From assembly GCA_902797475.1 (NCBI GenBank), contig CADBTG010000127.1, positions 1-5,690 of the forward strand: a DNA stretch of 5,690 bases. The letters are read 5' to 3'. Shown here piece after piece: positions 1 to 5,690 of this stretch (the first letter of the stretch is position 1; each line of letters starts with the position of its first letter). A program made the position numbers and the translations under genes. The notes below the pieces were generated by a model. The model was not told the DNA's origin, made no database searches, and saw only the letters and a list, made by a program, of their open reading frames with translations. This DNA comes from an uncultured Lachnospiraceae bacterium (lineage in GTDB: Bacteria > Bacillota > Clostridia > Lachnospirales > Lachnospiraceae).

Positions 1-1418
1 CTGCAAAGAAGGGTCTGTTCCCCTTTCTTCGCCGTGACAAGACGGCCGCTTTCACACGGCGTCTGAATGGAATACGTGCCGTCCGGATTCTTCCGAAGCT
101 TCCAGCTTTGGGCATCGTCATAGCCCGTATAAACCCAGATTCCGACCGTATTTCCCTCGGCATCCCATGCGTTTCCGAGGTCAATCCGCAGATTCGGCAG
201 TTCCTTCGGCGAAAGGACATACCGGCTGCCGCCGAAATAACGGATGTTCCAAACGCTTTCACGGTCCGACAGCGTCAGCGGAATGTCGCCGGTCTGTCCG
301 GTGAGGTAACCGCTGCCGTCAGCCGCCTGAATCGTGAACTCCCCGAGCCGTAAGAAGTTTCTCTTAATCAGAGGCCACATCTTCGGATACATGCCGACAT
401 GCTTTACGTCTCCGTCGCCGGTGTAAGGGCAGCGGCCGGAAAGCACCTGCCTGTAAAATTCGAAGAAGTCATAGTCGTTAAGGTCTGCGGTATACTTCTG
501 ATACCCCGGGAAGGACTCGCCGCCGGCATAGGCGTGGGTGTCGGGGTACTCGACCCCGAGAAGCGTCTTCAGATACTCGAGCTGGTGCATCCACTCATGG
601 GTCGCAACAGCCGTCGCGTAAAGGGACGGAATCTCCGGATCCGCCAAAGGATAGGTTCCCGCAACAGGCGACACGAGGTTAAATGTGGAATACCCGAGCG
701 GCGTGTCGATTCCGTGGGTTTTGAGCCCGAGAATCACATCGTGAACGCCGAAGCCCTCCCTGCCCTCATTTCTTGTGCGGTTTTCTTCCCCGGCGGTCTG
801 TACGGTCGTCAAAACCGTGTCAATCTCGATGCCTTCCGAAAGCCTTTCGATGTACGGGTCTGCGGTCGCCTTGTCAAGATACAGCCATTCCTCGCCGGGC
901 CACTGCGTAAGCGGCACTGCATCGTCAACGAAATGCAGATAAACCGTGATGTCGACATTATGATCGGCGATGCTCTCCACCGTCTTTTCGTAATTGAGCG
1001 CCACGGCCTCCAGAGATTCGCTGTCGAAGTCGGTCATCTGAAAATCCAAGTCGCCGAACGTGACATGCGTAAACCCGATCCAGAGCACATAATACTTTAC
1101 CGGCTCCGAAAGCCTTGTGTAGTCCTCGGCCGCATACTGTTCCGCGGCTTCCCGAAGCATCCGCTCAATGTCGGATTCCGCCTTATCGAAATCGAACGAA
1201 ACCGGGATTTCCGGCGTCGGCGTCGGTTCTTCGGTCGGCTCTTTGTTCGGCTCCGCAGTCGGCTCTTCGCTCGGGGTTACAGTCTCCGTAACGGATGCCG
1301 TGGGCGTTTCCGTGGCCTTCTCTTTCTTACTGTCCCCGTCCTTTGACGCGCATGCGGCAAATGCCATGACCGCGCACAAAAACAGGCACAAAAGCCCGCT
1401 TAGCTTAAACCGCCTCAT
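1..1418 (-). CDS. Secreted lipoprotein with HExxH metallopeptidase-like motif and ricin-type beta-trefoil domain (3' end cut by window)
   Basis: Open from the ATG at 1418 to the window edge: 472 codons with no stop, C-terminus missing. Residues 1-22 form a lipoprotein signal peptide: basic start (MRRFK), hydrophobic core, then lipobox AFAA-C with Cys23 as the predicted lipid-modified residue. Residues 24-72 are a Thr/Pro/Glu-rich spacer with repeated E-P-T units, typical of a stalk crossing the cell wall. Residues about 75-355 form a globular domain with HEWMH at 274-278, the HExxH zinc-binding and catalytic pattern. Residues about 359-472 look like a ricin-type beta-trefoil, with WNI at 390-392, the QxW signature QSW at 437-439 and a following DGTYSI. 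I infer a surface-anchored zinc peptidase or glycan-binding enzyme; the substrate is unknown. The start is fixed by a GGAGGAG site five bases upstream. It overlaps the Dabb gene by four bases (ATGA), so the two are probably translationally coupled. I do not recognise a named family for the catalytic domain. Confidence 0.88.
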   Translation of the reverse strand, partial: MRRFKLSGLLCLFLCAVMAFAACASKDGDSKKEKATETPTASVTETVTPSEEPTAEPNKEPTEEPTPTPEIPVSFDFDKAESDIERMLREAAEQYAAEDYTRLSEPVKYYVLWIGFTHVTFGDLDFQMTDFDSESLEAVALNYEKTVESIADHNVDITVYLHFVDDAVPLTQWPGEEWLYLDKATADPYIERLSEGIEIDTVLTTVQTAGEENRTRNEGREGFGVHDVILGLKTHGIDTPLGYSTFNLVSPVAGTYPLADPEIPSLYATAVATHEWMHQLEYLKTLLGVEYPDTHAYAGGESFPGYQKYTADLNDYDFFEFYRQVLSGRCPYTGDGDVKHVGMYPKMWPLIKRNFLRLGEFTIQAADGSGYLTGQTGDIPLTLSDRESVWNIRYFGGSRYVLSPKELPNLRIDLGNAWDAEGNTVGIWVYTGYDDAQSWKLRKNPDGTYSIQTPCESGRLVTAKKGEQTLLC

Positions 1419-1732
1419 GCCTGCTCCTCCGAAACCTCGTAATCCATGCAGGTGCGGCTTGCGGTGAACGGTCTGACCTTGCCGGTTGCCACGCCGACGT
1501 GCGCGGGATGCACCGAATAGCCATTTAGAGCGGCTTCATCGACAAATAAGGAATCCAACATCACGTCGCAGTTTGAGGATGCAAGCGGCTCCGTATTAAC
1601 CTTAATGGAAAGAAGTCCGGGAATCTGCCCCTGAAGGCCTTCAAGACCTTCCTTAATACCGGCCTTAATCGCTCTTATCTCCTCCTCCGTAAACTCTTCC
1701 TTTAATTTCCAAAGAATTACATGCTTAACCAT
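1415..1732 (-). CDS. Dabb-family (stress-responsive dimeric alpha-beta barrel) protein
   Basis: A complete 105-residue protein, the usual size for a single Dabb (ferredoxin-like alpha+beta) domain. It shows the family hallmarks: N-terminal strand MVKHVILWKLK with His4; a helix at about 15-33 leading to the IPGL turn (37-40) and second strand; an F-x-D-E-x-A-L-x-x-Y segment at 63-72; HPAH at 75-78; and a closing strand ending in MDYEV at 96-100. Members are generally small cytoplasmic homodimers; some are stress-induced in plants and a few bacterial or plant relatives are enzymes, but most bacterial ones have no assigned reaction and none can be assigned here. No signal peptide is present. The start is supported by GGAGG six bases upstream. 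It is the first gene after the ftsY terminator and overlaps the following lipoprotein gene by four bases, so the two are almost certainly co-transcribed. Family call is firm; function is unknown. Confidence 0.9.
   Translation of the reverse strand: MVKHVILWKLKEEFTEEEIRAIKAGIKEGLEGLQGQIPGLLSIKVNTEPLASSNCDVMLDSLFVDEAALNGYSVHPAHVGVATGKVRPFTASRTCMDYEVSEEQA
1424..1430 (-). promoter_or_regulatory. Ribosome binding site of the lipoprotein gene, inside the Dabb coding region
   Basis: GGAGGAG on the minus strand lies five bases before the ATG at 1418 and within the last codons of the Dabb gene (encoding ...SEEQA). It supports the chosen lipoprotein start and, together with the ATGA stop/start overlap at 1415-1418, indicates coupled translation or reinitiation. 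Confidence 0.8.
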
Positions 1733-1738
1733 GTCAAA

Positions 1739-1743
1739 CCTCC
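1739..1743 (-). promoter_or_regulatory. Ribosome binding site of the Dabb gene
   Basis: GGAGG on the minus strand is followed by six bases (TTTGAC) and the ATG at 1732. The strength and spacing are good and confirm the start. Confidence 0.8.
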
Positions 1744-1773
1744 GTGTCGTGTCATTTTCCCACGCCTAAGAAT

Positions 1774-1802
1774 ACCATATTTATGCGCCGAAAGAAAGTA
1801 AA
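1774..1802 (-). promoter_or_regulatory. Candidate sigma-70/sigma-A type promoter for the Dabb-lipoprotein unit
   Basis: On the minus strand, TTTACT (1802-1797) could be the -35 box and TATGGT (1779-1774) the -10 box, with a 17-base spacer. Each matches the consensus at four of six positions. Transcription would start near 1767, giving a leader of about 35 bases before the Dabb ATG. The location, between the ftsY terminator and the next gene, is where a promoter is expected, but the boxes are weak. An alternative -10 is TATTCT a few bases downstream, which lacks a well-spaced -35. Confidence 0.4.
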
Positions 1803-1837
1803 AGCAGCAAAAAAGGGAAGCTTACTGCTTCCCTTTT
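1803..1837 (-). terminator. Intrinsic (rho-independent) terminator of the smc-ftsY unit
   Basis: On the minus strand, AAAAGGGAAGC (1837-1827), loop AGTAA (1826-1822) and GCTTCCCTTTT (1821-1811) form a perfect 11-base-pair hairpin. The GC-containing core is GGGAAGC/GCTTCCC. A run of six T (1814-1809) ends the 3' arm, followed by GCTGC and more T. It begins 23 bases past the ftsY stop. In the opposite direction the trailing T run is only four bases and is followed by GG, so termination of plus-strand transcripts would be weaker. Confidence 0.88.
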
Positions 1838-1860
1838 GGAAAATGCCATCTTATTCTTTT

Positions 1861-2850
1861 TTATTCCGTCACGTCAAACAGGGCGCGGACAAAGGCTTCC
1901 GGATCGAATCTCTGCATGTCTTCGATGGATTCGCCTACGCCTATGAACTTCACGGGAATACCGAGTTCCTTCTGAATGGCTACGGCAATGCCGCCCTTGG
2001 CGGTTCCGTCGAGCTTCGTGATGACGATGCCGGTGATGTTGCAGATTTCGTTGAACTGCTTGGCCTGCGCGAGTGCGTTCTGCCCGGTCGTTCCGTCAAG
2101 CACGACAAGCGTCTCGCGAATGGCGGCGGGATACTCGCGGTCGATGACACGGTTGATCTTTCCGAGCTCGTCCATCAGGTTTTTCTTGTTGTGAAGACGT
2201 CCGGCCGTATCGCACAAAAGCACGTCGGTCTTTCTTGCCTTGGCGGCGCTGACCGCGTCAAATACGACCGCTGCCGGGTCGGCTCCTTCGCTTGCCGAAA
2301 TGATGTCGCAACCGGCTCTTTTGGACCATTCCGTAAGCTGCTCGGTCGCGGCGGCACGGAACGTATCTGCTGCGGCGAGAAGCACCTTCTTTCCTTCGCT
2401 TCGAAGAAGTCCTGCTATCTTTCCGGTCGTGGTCGTCTTGCCGACGCCGTTGACGCCGACAACCAGTACAACGGAAGGTCCTTTTTCAAAGTCGTAGGCA
2501 TCCTCGGGAACCTCCATCTGCTCGCGGATGGACTCCATCAGAAGATCGCGGCAGGCTTCGGGCTCCTTAATGTGCTGCTCCTTTACCTTCTCTCGAAGCG
2601 CGGTCAGAATCTCGTCCGTAGTCGTCACGCCGATGTCGGCCATGATCAGCACTTCCTCGAGTTCCTCATAAAACTCCTCATCAATCTTGGAAAAGCCGTG
2701 GAATATGGAATTCAGACCGCTCGCGATGTTGCTTCTGGTCTTGGCCATGCCTTCGCGAAGGCGGCGGAAGAATCCTTTCTTCTTCGGTGCCTCTTCCGCA
2801 ACTTCCTCGGAAATTTCTTCGGTCAGTTCTTCATCATAGTCCTTACTCAT
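1861..2850 (-). CDS. ftsY: Signal recognition particle receptor FtsY (SRP GTPase)
   Basis: A complete 329-residue SRP-type GTPase. It docks the ribosome-SRP (Ffh-4.5S/scRNA) complex at the membrane and delivers membrane proteins to SecYEG, with reciprocal GTP hydrolysis. A short acidic N-terminus (residues 3-20) and a basic amphipathic stretch (about 23-45, KKKGFFRRLREG...) form the membrane-targeting region. The N helical bundle runs about 30-115 and the G domain from about 125 to the end. All GTPase motifs are intact: G1 GVNGVGKT (132-139), G2 DTFRAAATEQL (162-172), G3 DTAGR (214-218), G4 TKLDG (278-282) and closing GVGE (304-307), then DPEAFVRALF near the C-terminus. The A domain is far shorter than in E. 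coli, which is normal for Gram-positive bacteria. AAGGAG ten bases upstream supports the start. It lies 14 bases after smc, so the two share a transcript that ends at the hairpin just downstream. The usual Firmicute followers ylxM and ffh are absent. Confidence 0.98.
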   Translation of the reverse strand: MSKDYDEELTEEISEEVAEEAPKKKGFFRRLREGMAKTRSNIASGLNSIFHGFSKIDEEFYEELEEVLIMADIGVTTTDEILTALREKVKEQHIKEPEACRDLLMESIREQMEVPEDAYDFEKGPSVVLVVGVNGVGKTTTTGKIAGLLRSEGKKVLLAAADTFRAAATEQLTEWSKRAGCDIISASEGADPAAVVFDAVSAAKARKTDVLLCDTAGRLHNKKNLMDELGKINRVIDREYPAAIRETLVVLDGTTGQNALAQAKQFNEICNITGIVITKLDGTAKGGIAVAIQKELGIPVKFIGVGESIEDMQRFDPEAFVRALFDVTE

Positions 2851-2860
2851 TCGGGTCTAA

Positions 2861-2866
2861 CTCCTT
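2861..2866 (-). promoter_or_regulatory. Ribosome binding site of ftsY, overlapping the smc stop codon
   Basis: AAGGAG (2866-2861 on the minus strand) starts inside the smc TAA stop (2867-2865) and lies ten bases before the ftsY ATG at 2850. A ribosome terminating on smc therefore sits on the ftsY initiation site, which favours coupled expression. Confidence 0.75.
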
Positions 2867-5690
2867 ATTTATCCAGTTCATGTTCGATCAGGTTCACGGA
2901 AACGAGCGTGGACACACCCTTTTCCTGCATCGTGATGCCGTAAAGCGCATCCGCTGCTGCCATGGTGCCGCGTCTGTGGGTGATGACGATGAACTGCGTA
3001 TCCTTTGTCAGCTTATGCAGATATTTCGCAAAACGCGAAACGTTGCTGTCATCAAGCGCTGCCTCGATCTCGTCGAGCAGGCAGAACGGTGACGGCTTCA
3101 GGTCGAGAATCGCAAACAGAAGGGAAATCGCCGTAAGCGCCTTCTCTCCTCCCGAAAGCTGCATCATGTTCTGCAGCTTCTTTCCGGGCGGCTGTGCGAT
3201 GACGGAAATGTCAGCCTCCAAAACGTCAGCATCTTCCTGCAGTTTAAGAGTTCCTTTGCCACCGCCGAACAGTTCTCTGAAAACGCGGTCGAAACGGTCC
3301 TGAATCAGGCCGAACGTCTCGGTGAACTGCTTACGCATCTCGGCATCGAGCGTCGTGATGATTTCGGTCAGGGATTTCTCCGCATTGACGATGTCGTCAC
3401 GCTGTCCGGTCAGGAAATCGTACCTTTCCTTCGTCTCGCGGTAATCCTCGATCGCGTTGACATTGACGTCGCCGAGCGCACGGATCTTGCTCTTCATTTC
3501 GTATACGGCACGCCGGTTCAGCACCGGATTGTCAATGGTTTCGTCGCGAAGCGCAGCCGCCTCGTCATAATTGAGACCGTATTCGTCGGATATGTACTGC
3601 TTCTGATAATCGAGCGTTTCGGTAAGCTTCTCGCGCTGGTTGTCAAGGCGCAGAAGCTCGCGGTCGAGTCTTGCGATGTCCGCGCTTAAAGCCTCGCGTC
3701 TCTCGAAGAAGCCCTTGTTCTGTTTGGTAATCTCTTCCGCCTTGCTCTCGCGGTCTTTGATAAATGAGGACAGTTCTTCGAGCTCCTCCGCCAAAGCCTT
3801 CTGCTCAGCGACGATGTTTTCTATTGCCTCTTCCCTTGCGGAAATCTCCGTGCGGGCAGCCGACGTGCGTTCCTTAAGGTCTCTCTGCTCGGTAAGCAGT
3901 TCCTCCTTCTCGCGCTTAATTCTTCCGGCGTTGTCCTTACGGTAAGCGATATTCTGCTGAAGTCCCGAGTATTCGGACAGAACACGCATGGCTTCGGCGC
4001 CGGCGCTGTCCTCCTTAAGACGGGTCTGCTCCATTTCGGCATGAAGCTCTTCAGCCTGTTTCTTCTGCTGCTCTGCCGCCTCGGTATTGACACGGATCTT
4101 CTCCGTTACCGTGCGGACTGCCTCTTCATTTTTCTTAAGCGCCTCTTCCGCTTCGGCAAGATCATGACGGAGCGAATCCCTCTTAGACAGGATGTCGCCG
4201 TTCTGTTCCATGATATGGTTCAGGTTAAGCTTGGCGGTATTCTGCGCTACGAAGTCCTCCTGCAGACGCTTTCTCGATTCCTCGTAGGCATTTCTTAAGT
4301 TCTCGCGGTCTTCGCGAAGCTTTGCAAGCGCAACCTCTGCTTCCTTCAGTTCCTTCTTCTCGGTAACGAGGGAATTCTCAAGCTCTTCGGCCTCTCTGCG
4401 CTTTCCGAGCAGGTTGCTTCCCGAACGGAAGGAACCGCCGGCGATGGCACCTCCGGGCTGGAACAGCTCGCCTTCCTTTGTCACAAGGCGAAGCGAATAG
4501 CGGTTTTTCTTCTGAAGCTTAATCGCGAGGTCGATGTTCTCGACAACAAGGAAACGGCCCAAAAGGTACTGCACGGCCTCACGGAAGGTTTCTTCGGTCT
4601 CCACAAGACTTGCGGCCGTCCCGAGAACACCCTTCTCCTTCATTACGTCCTCCGGAAAATCCTCCTTCTTGGCGCGGATATCCGAGAGCGGAATGAAGGT
4701 TGCTCTTCCGAGACGGTTCTCTTTCAGATAGGTAATCAGCTTCTTGGCGGTTTCGGCGGAATCCGTAACAATATTCTGCACATTGCCGCCGAGCGCCGTT
4801 TCGACTGCGGTTTCATATTCCGGCGCCACGCGGATGATGTCCGCCATTACGCCGTAAATGCCGGGAATCTCGTTCTTCCGCTCCATGACCTTCTTTACGG
4901 CGTTCCCGTAACCGTCATAGTGCTCCACCAGATCCCGCAGTGTTTCCATATGGGATGTCTTCTGAATGACGCGTTCCTGTCTGCGTTCATAGACATGCTT
5001 CTGCTCCGTCACGGCATCGTTTAAGACGCGGATCTGCTCTTCCTGCGCCTTTACCGCTTCGGTGCCTGCAATGACACGGTCACAGACATCTTTTAACAGC
5101 TTCTCGGCTTCCTCGACCTGTGCCGATGCGGCATCCGCTTCTCCCTTAAGGGTAAGCAGCTTCCCGTTTAATTCGGCCTTACGGATATTGGACTGCTCAA
5201 GAATCGTATTGTAACGCTCTAACTCGGTCTGCAGTCCGGTGTTCTCTCGAAGAAGCTCGACATGGGCGTCGTTGCAGGCTTTTTCTTTAGCTAAAATGGC
5301 ATCAATCCCGGCCTTCATCTCGCCGAGAAGGGCCTCTGCCTTCGTGCGTTCCTCAAGCAAAGCCGAAAGCGCCTTATCCTGCTCCTTCATCTCCTCCTCA
5401 TGCTTACGGATCGCTTCATCACGCTCTGCAATCTGGGAAGAAATCCGTTCCGCGCGAAGTTCGAATTCGGACAGGGAAGTCTTAAGGCCGGCAATCTGCT
5501 CGGTCAGAAGATTCTGTTCGCCGACTGCCTTCTCTTTTCTTAATGAGGCATCCGCATGGCGCTCCTTCGCATCCCGAAGGCTGTCCTGATAACGCTCCAG
5601 TTCCTCTAACAGACGGTCATATTCGTCCTTCGCCTGCGAGAATTCGGCCTTTGATTTGTCAAAGTCTGCCGTGGCGATGCGGATCTTTTC
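2865..5690 (-). CDS. smc: Chromosome segregation/condensation ATPase SMC (5' end cut by window)
   Basis: The frame is open to the window edge at 5690, giving 941 visible residues. The ATG at 5390 is internal, because in-frame coding continues upstream as coiled coil. Typical bacterial SMC is about 1,190 residues, so roughly 245 N-terminal residues, including Walker A, are missing. Visible order: N-terminal coiled-coil arm (about 1-255, rich in E/K/A/L heptads); hinge (about 257-430) with GIYGVMADII from 277 and glycine-rich QPGGAIAGG at 411-419; returning coiled coil (about 435-735); C-terminal head from about 738 (ALGDVNVNAIEDY), with FGGGKG (808-813), ABC signature LSGGE (845-849), Walker B FCLLDE (869-874), D-loop ALDDSN (878-883) and H-loop His905 in ITHRRGTM. 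All C-lobe ATPase motifs are intact. SMC dimers work with ScpA and ScpB to extrude and organise newly replicated DNA. In Firmicutes it commonly sits between rnc and ftsY, which fits ftsY downstream here. Confidence 0.97.
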   Translation of the reverse strand, partial: EKIRIATADFDKSKAEFSQAKDEYDRLLEELERYQDSLRDAKERHADASLRKEKAVGEQNLLTEQIAGLKTSLSEFELRAERISSQIAERDEAIRKHEEEMKEQDKALSALLEERTKAEALLGEMKAGIDAILAKEKACNDAHVELLRENTGLQTELERYNTILEQSNIRKAELNGKLLTLKGEADAASAQVEEAEKLLKDVCDRVIAGTEAVKAQEEQIRVLNDAVTEQKHVYERRQERVIQKTSHMETLRDLVEHYDGYGNAVKKVMERKNEIPGIYGVMADIIRVAPEYETAVETALGGNVQNIVTDSAETAKKLITYLKENRLGRATFIPLSDIRAKKEDFPEDVMKEKGVLGTAASLVETEETFREAVQYLLGRFLVVENIDLAIKLQKKNRYSLRLVTKEGELFQPGGAIAGGSFRSGSNLLGKRREAEELENSLVTEKKELKEAEVALAKLREDRENLRNAYEESRKRLQEDFVAQNTAKLNLNHIMEQNGDILSKRDSLRHDLAEAEEALKKNEEAVRTVTEKIRVNTEAAEQQKKQAEELHAEMEQTRLKEDSAGAEAMRVLSEYSGLQQNIAYRKDNAGRIKREKEELLTEQRDLKERTSAARTEISAREEAIENIVAEQKALAEELEELSSFIKDRESKAEEITKQNKGFFERREALSADIARLDRELLRLDNQREKLTETLDYQKQYISDEYGLNYDEAAALRDETIDNPVLNRRAVYEMKSKIRALGDVNVNAIEDYRETKERYDFLTGQRDDIVNAEKSLTEIITTLDAEMRKQFTETFGLIQDRFDRVFRELFGGGKGTLKLQEDADVLEADISVIAQPPGKKLQNMMQLSGGEKALTAISLLFAILDLKPSPFCLLDEIEAALDDSNVSRFAKYLHKLTKDTQFIVITHRRGTMAAADALYGITMQEKGVSTLVSVNLIEHELDK

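Larger units (their letters stand above)
1738..1860. other. Intergenic region between ftsY and the Dabb gene
   Basis: The gap between the ftsY stop and the Dabb start is 128 bases. Read in the minus direction it holds the ftsY terminator, then a candidate promoter directly abutting the terminator tail, then the Dabb ribosome binding site. I see no small gene, tRNA or riboswitch-like fold; the leader downstream of the candidate promoter is too short for a known riboswitch class. Confidence 0.6.

Noticed and set aside
399..1346. Plus-strand open frame of 315 codons
   Set aside because: It is antisense to the lipoprotein gene. Its product is Arg/Gly/Val-rich, has no recognisable domain and no good ribosome binding site, whereas the minus strand shows a signal peptide, HExxH and trefoil. 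It is a shadow frame.
1811..1837. The hairpin as a bidirectional terminator or a small regulatory RNA
   Set aside because: On the plus strand only four T residues follow the stem and there is no plus-strand gene to terminate. It is best explained as the ftsY terminator.
1744..2943. Plus-strand open frame of 399 codons
   Set aside because: It lies antisense to ftsY, whose GTPase motifs are all intact. It also spans the terminator and intergenic region and encodes nothing recognisable.
5388..5390. ATG at 5390 as the start of smc
   Set aside because: Coding continues in frame to the window edge with coiled-coil sequence and no stop, and SMC needs an N-terminal Walker A head. The codon encodes an internal Met in a run of Glu residues; the GAGGAG before it is just GAG codons.
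2865..5690. The long E/K-rich repeated-looking protein as a novel coiled-coil system (for example Rad50/SbcC or an SMC-like defence ATPase)
   Set aside because: The hinge with GGAIAGG, the C-motif LSGGE, LLDEIEAALDDSN and ITHRRGTM, together with adjacent ftsY, are those of standard bacterial SMC; there is no zinc-hook CxxC as in Rad50/SbcC.

Overview
The window is part of a bacterial chromosome. It is moderately GC-rich, and every real gene lies on the minus strand. The smc-ftsY pair, the Gram-positive style of FtsY (short acidic N-terminus), the lipoprotein with a Thr/Pro/Glu-rich spacer and the strong AGGAGG-type ribosome binding sites all point to a Firmicute. A higher-GC member of the Clostridia, such as a Lachnospiraceae-like gut or rumen organism, is my best guess. 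That placement is inference from gene content and style, not from a marker search.

Layout, read in the direction of transcription (high to low coordinates). (1) 5690-2865: the C-terminal four fifths of the SMC chromosome-condensation ATPase; its N-terminal Walker A head lies outside the window. (2) 2850-1861: complete ftsY, the signal-recognition-particle receptor GTPase, 14 bases after smc, with its Shine-Dalgarno overlapping the smc stop codon. (3) 1837-1803: an intrinsic terminator closing the smc-ftsY unit, followed at once by a plausible promoter. (4) 1732-1415: a small Dabb-family (dimeric alpha-beta barrel) protein. (5) 1418-1: a gene overlapping the previous one by ATGA. It encodes a secreted lipoprotein with an HExxH metallopeptidase-like motif and a C-terminal ricin-type beta-trefoil; its 3' end lies beyond the window.

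Two transcription units are therefore visible. One is a housekeeping unit: SMC for chromosome organisation and FtsY for co-translational membrane targeting. The other is a likely two-gene accessory operon that couples a small cytoplasmic protein of unknown role to a surface-anchored putative zinc protease or carbohydrate-binding protein. The second unit is the least described part of the window. I see no tRNA, rRNA, CRISPR array, insertion sequence or prophage gene. The only gene-free stretch is the 128-base gap between ftsY and the Dabb gene.
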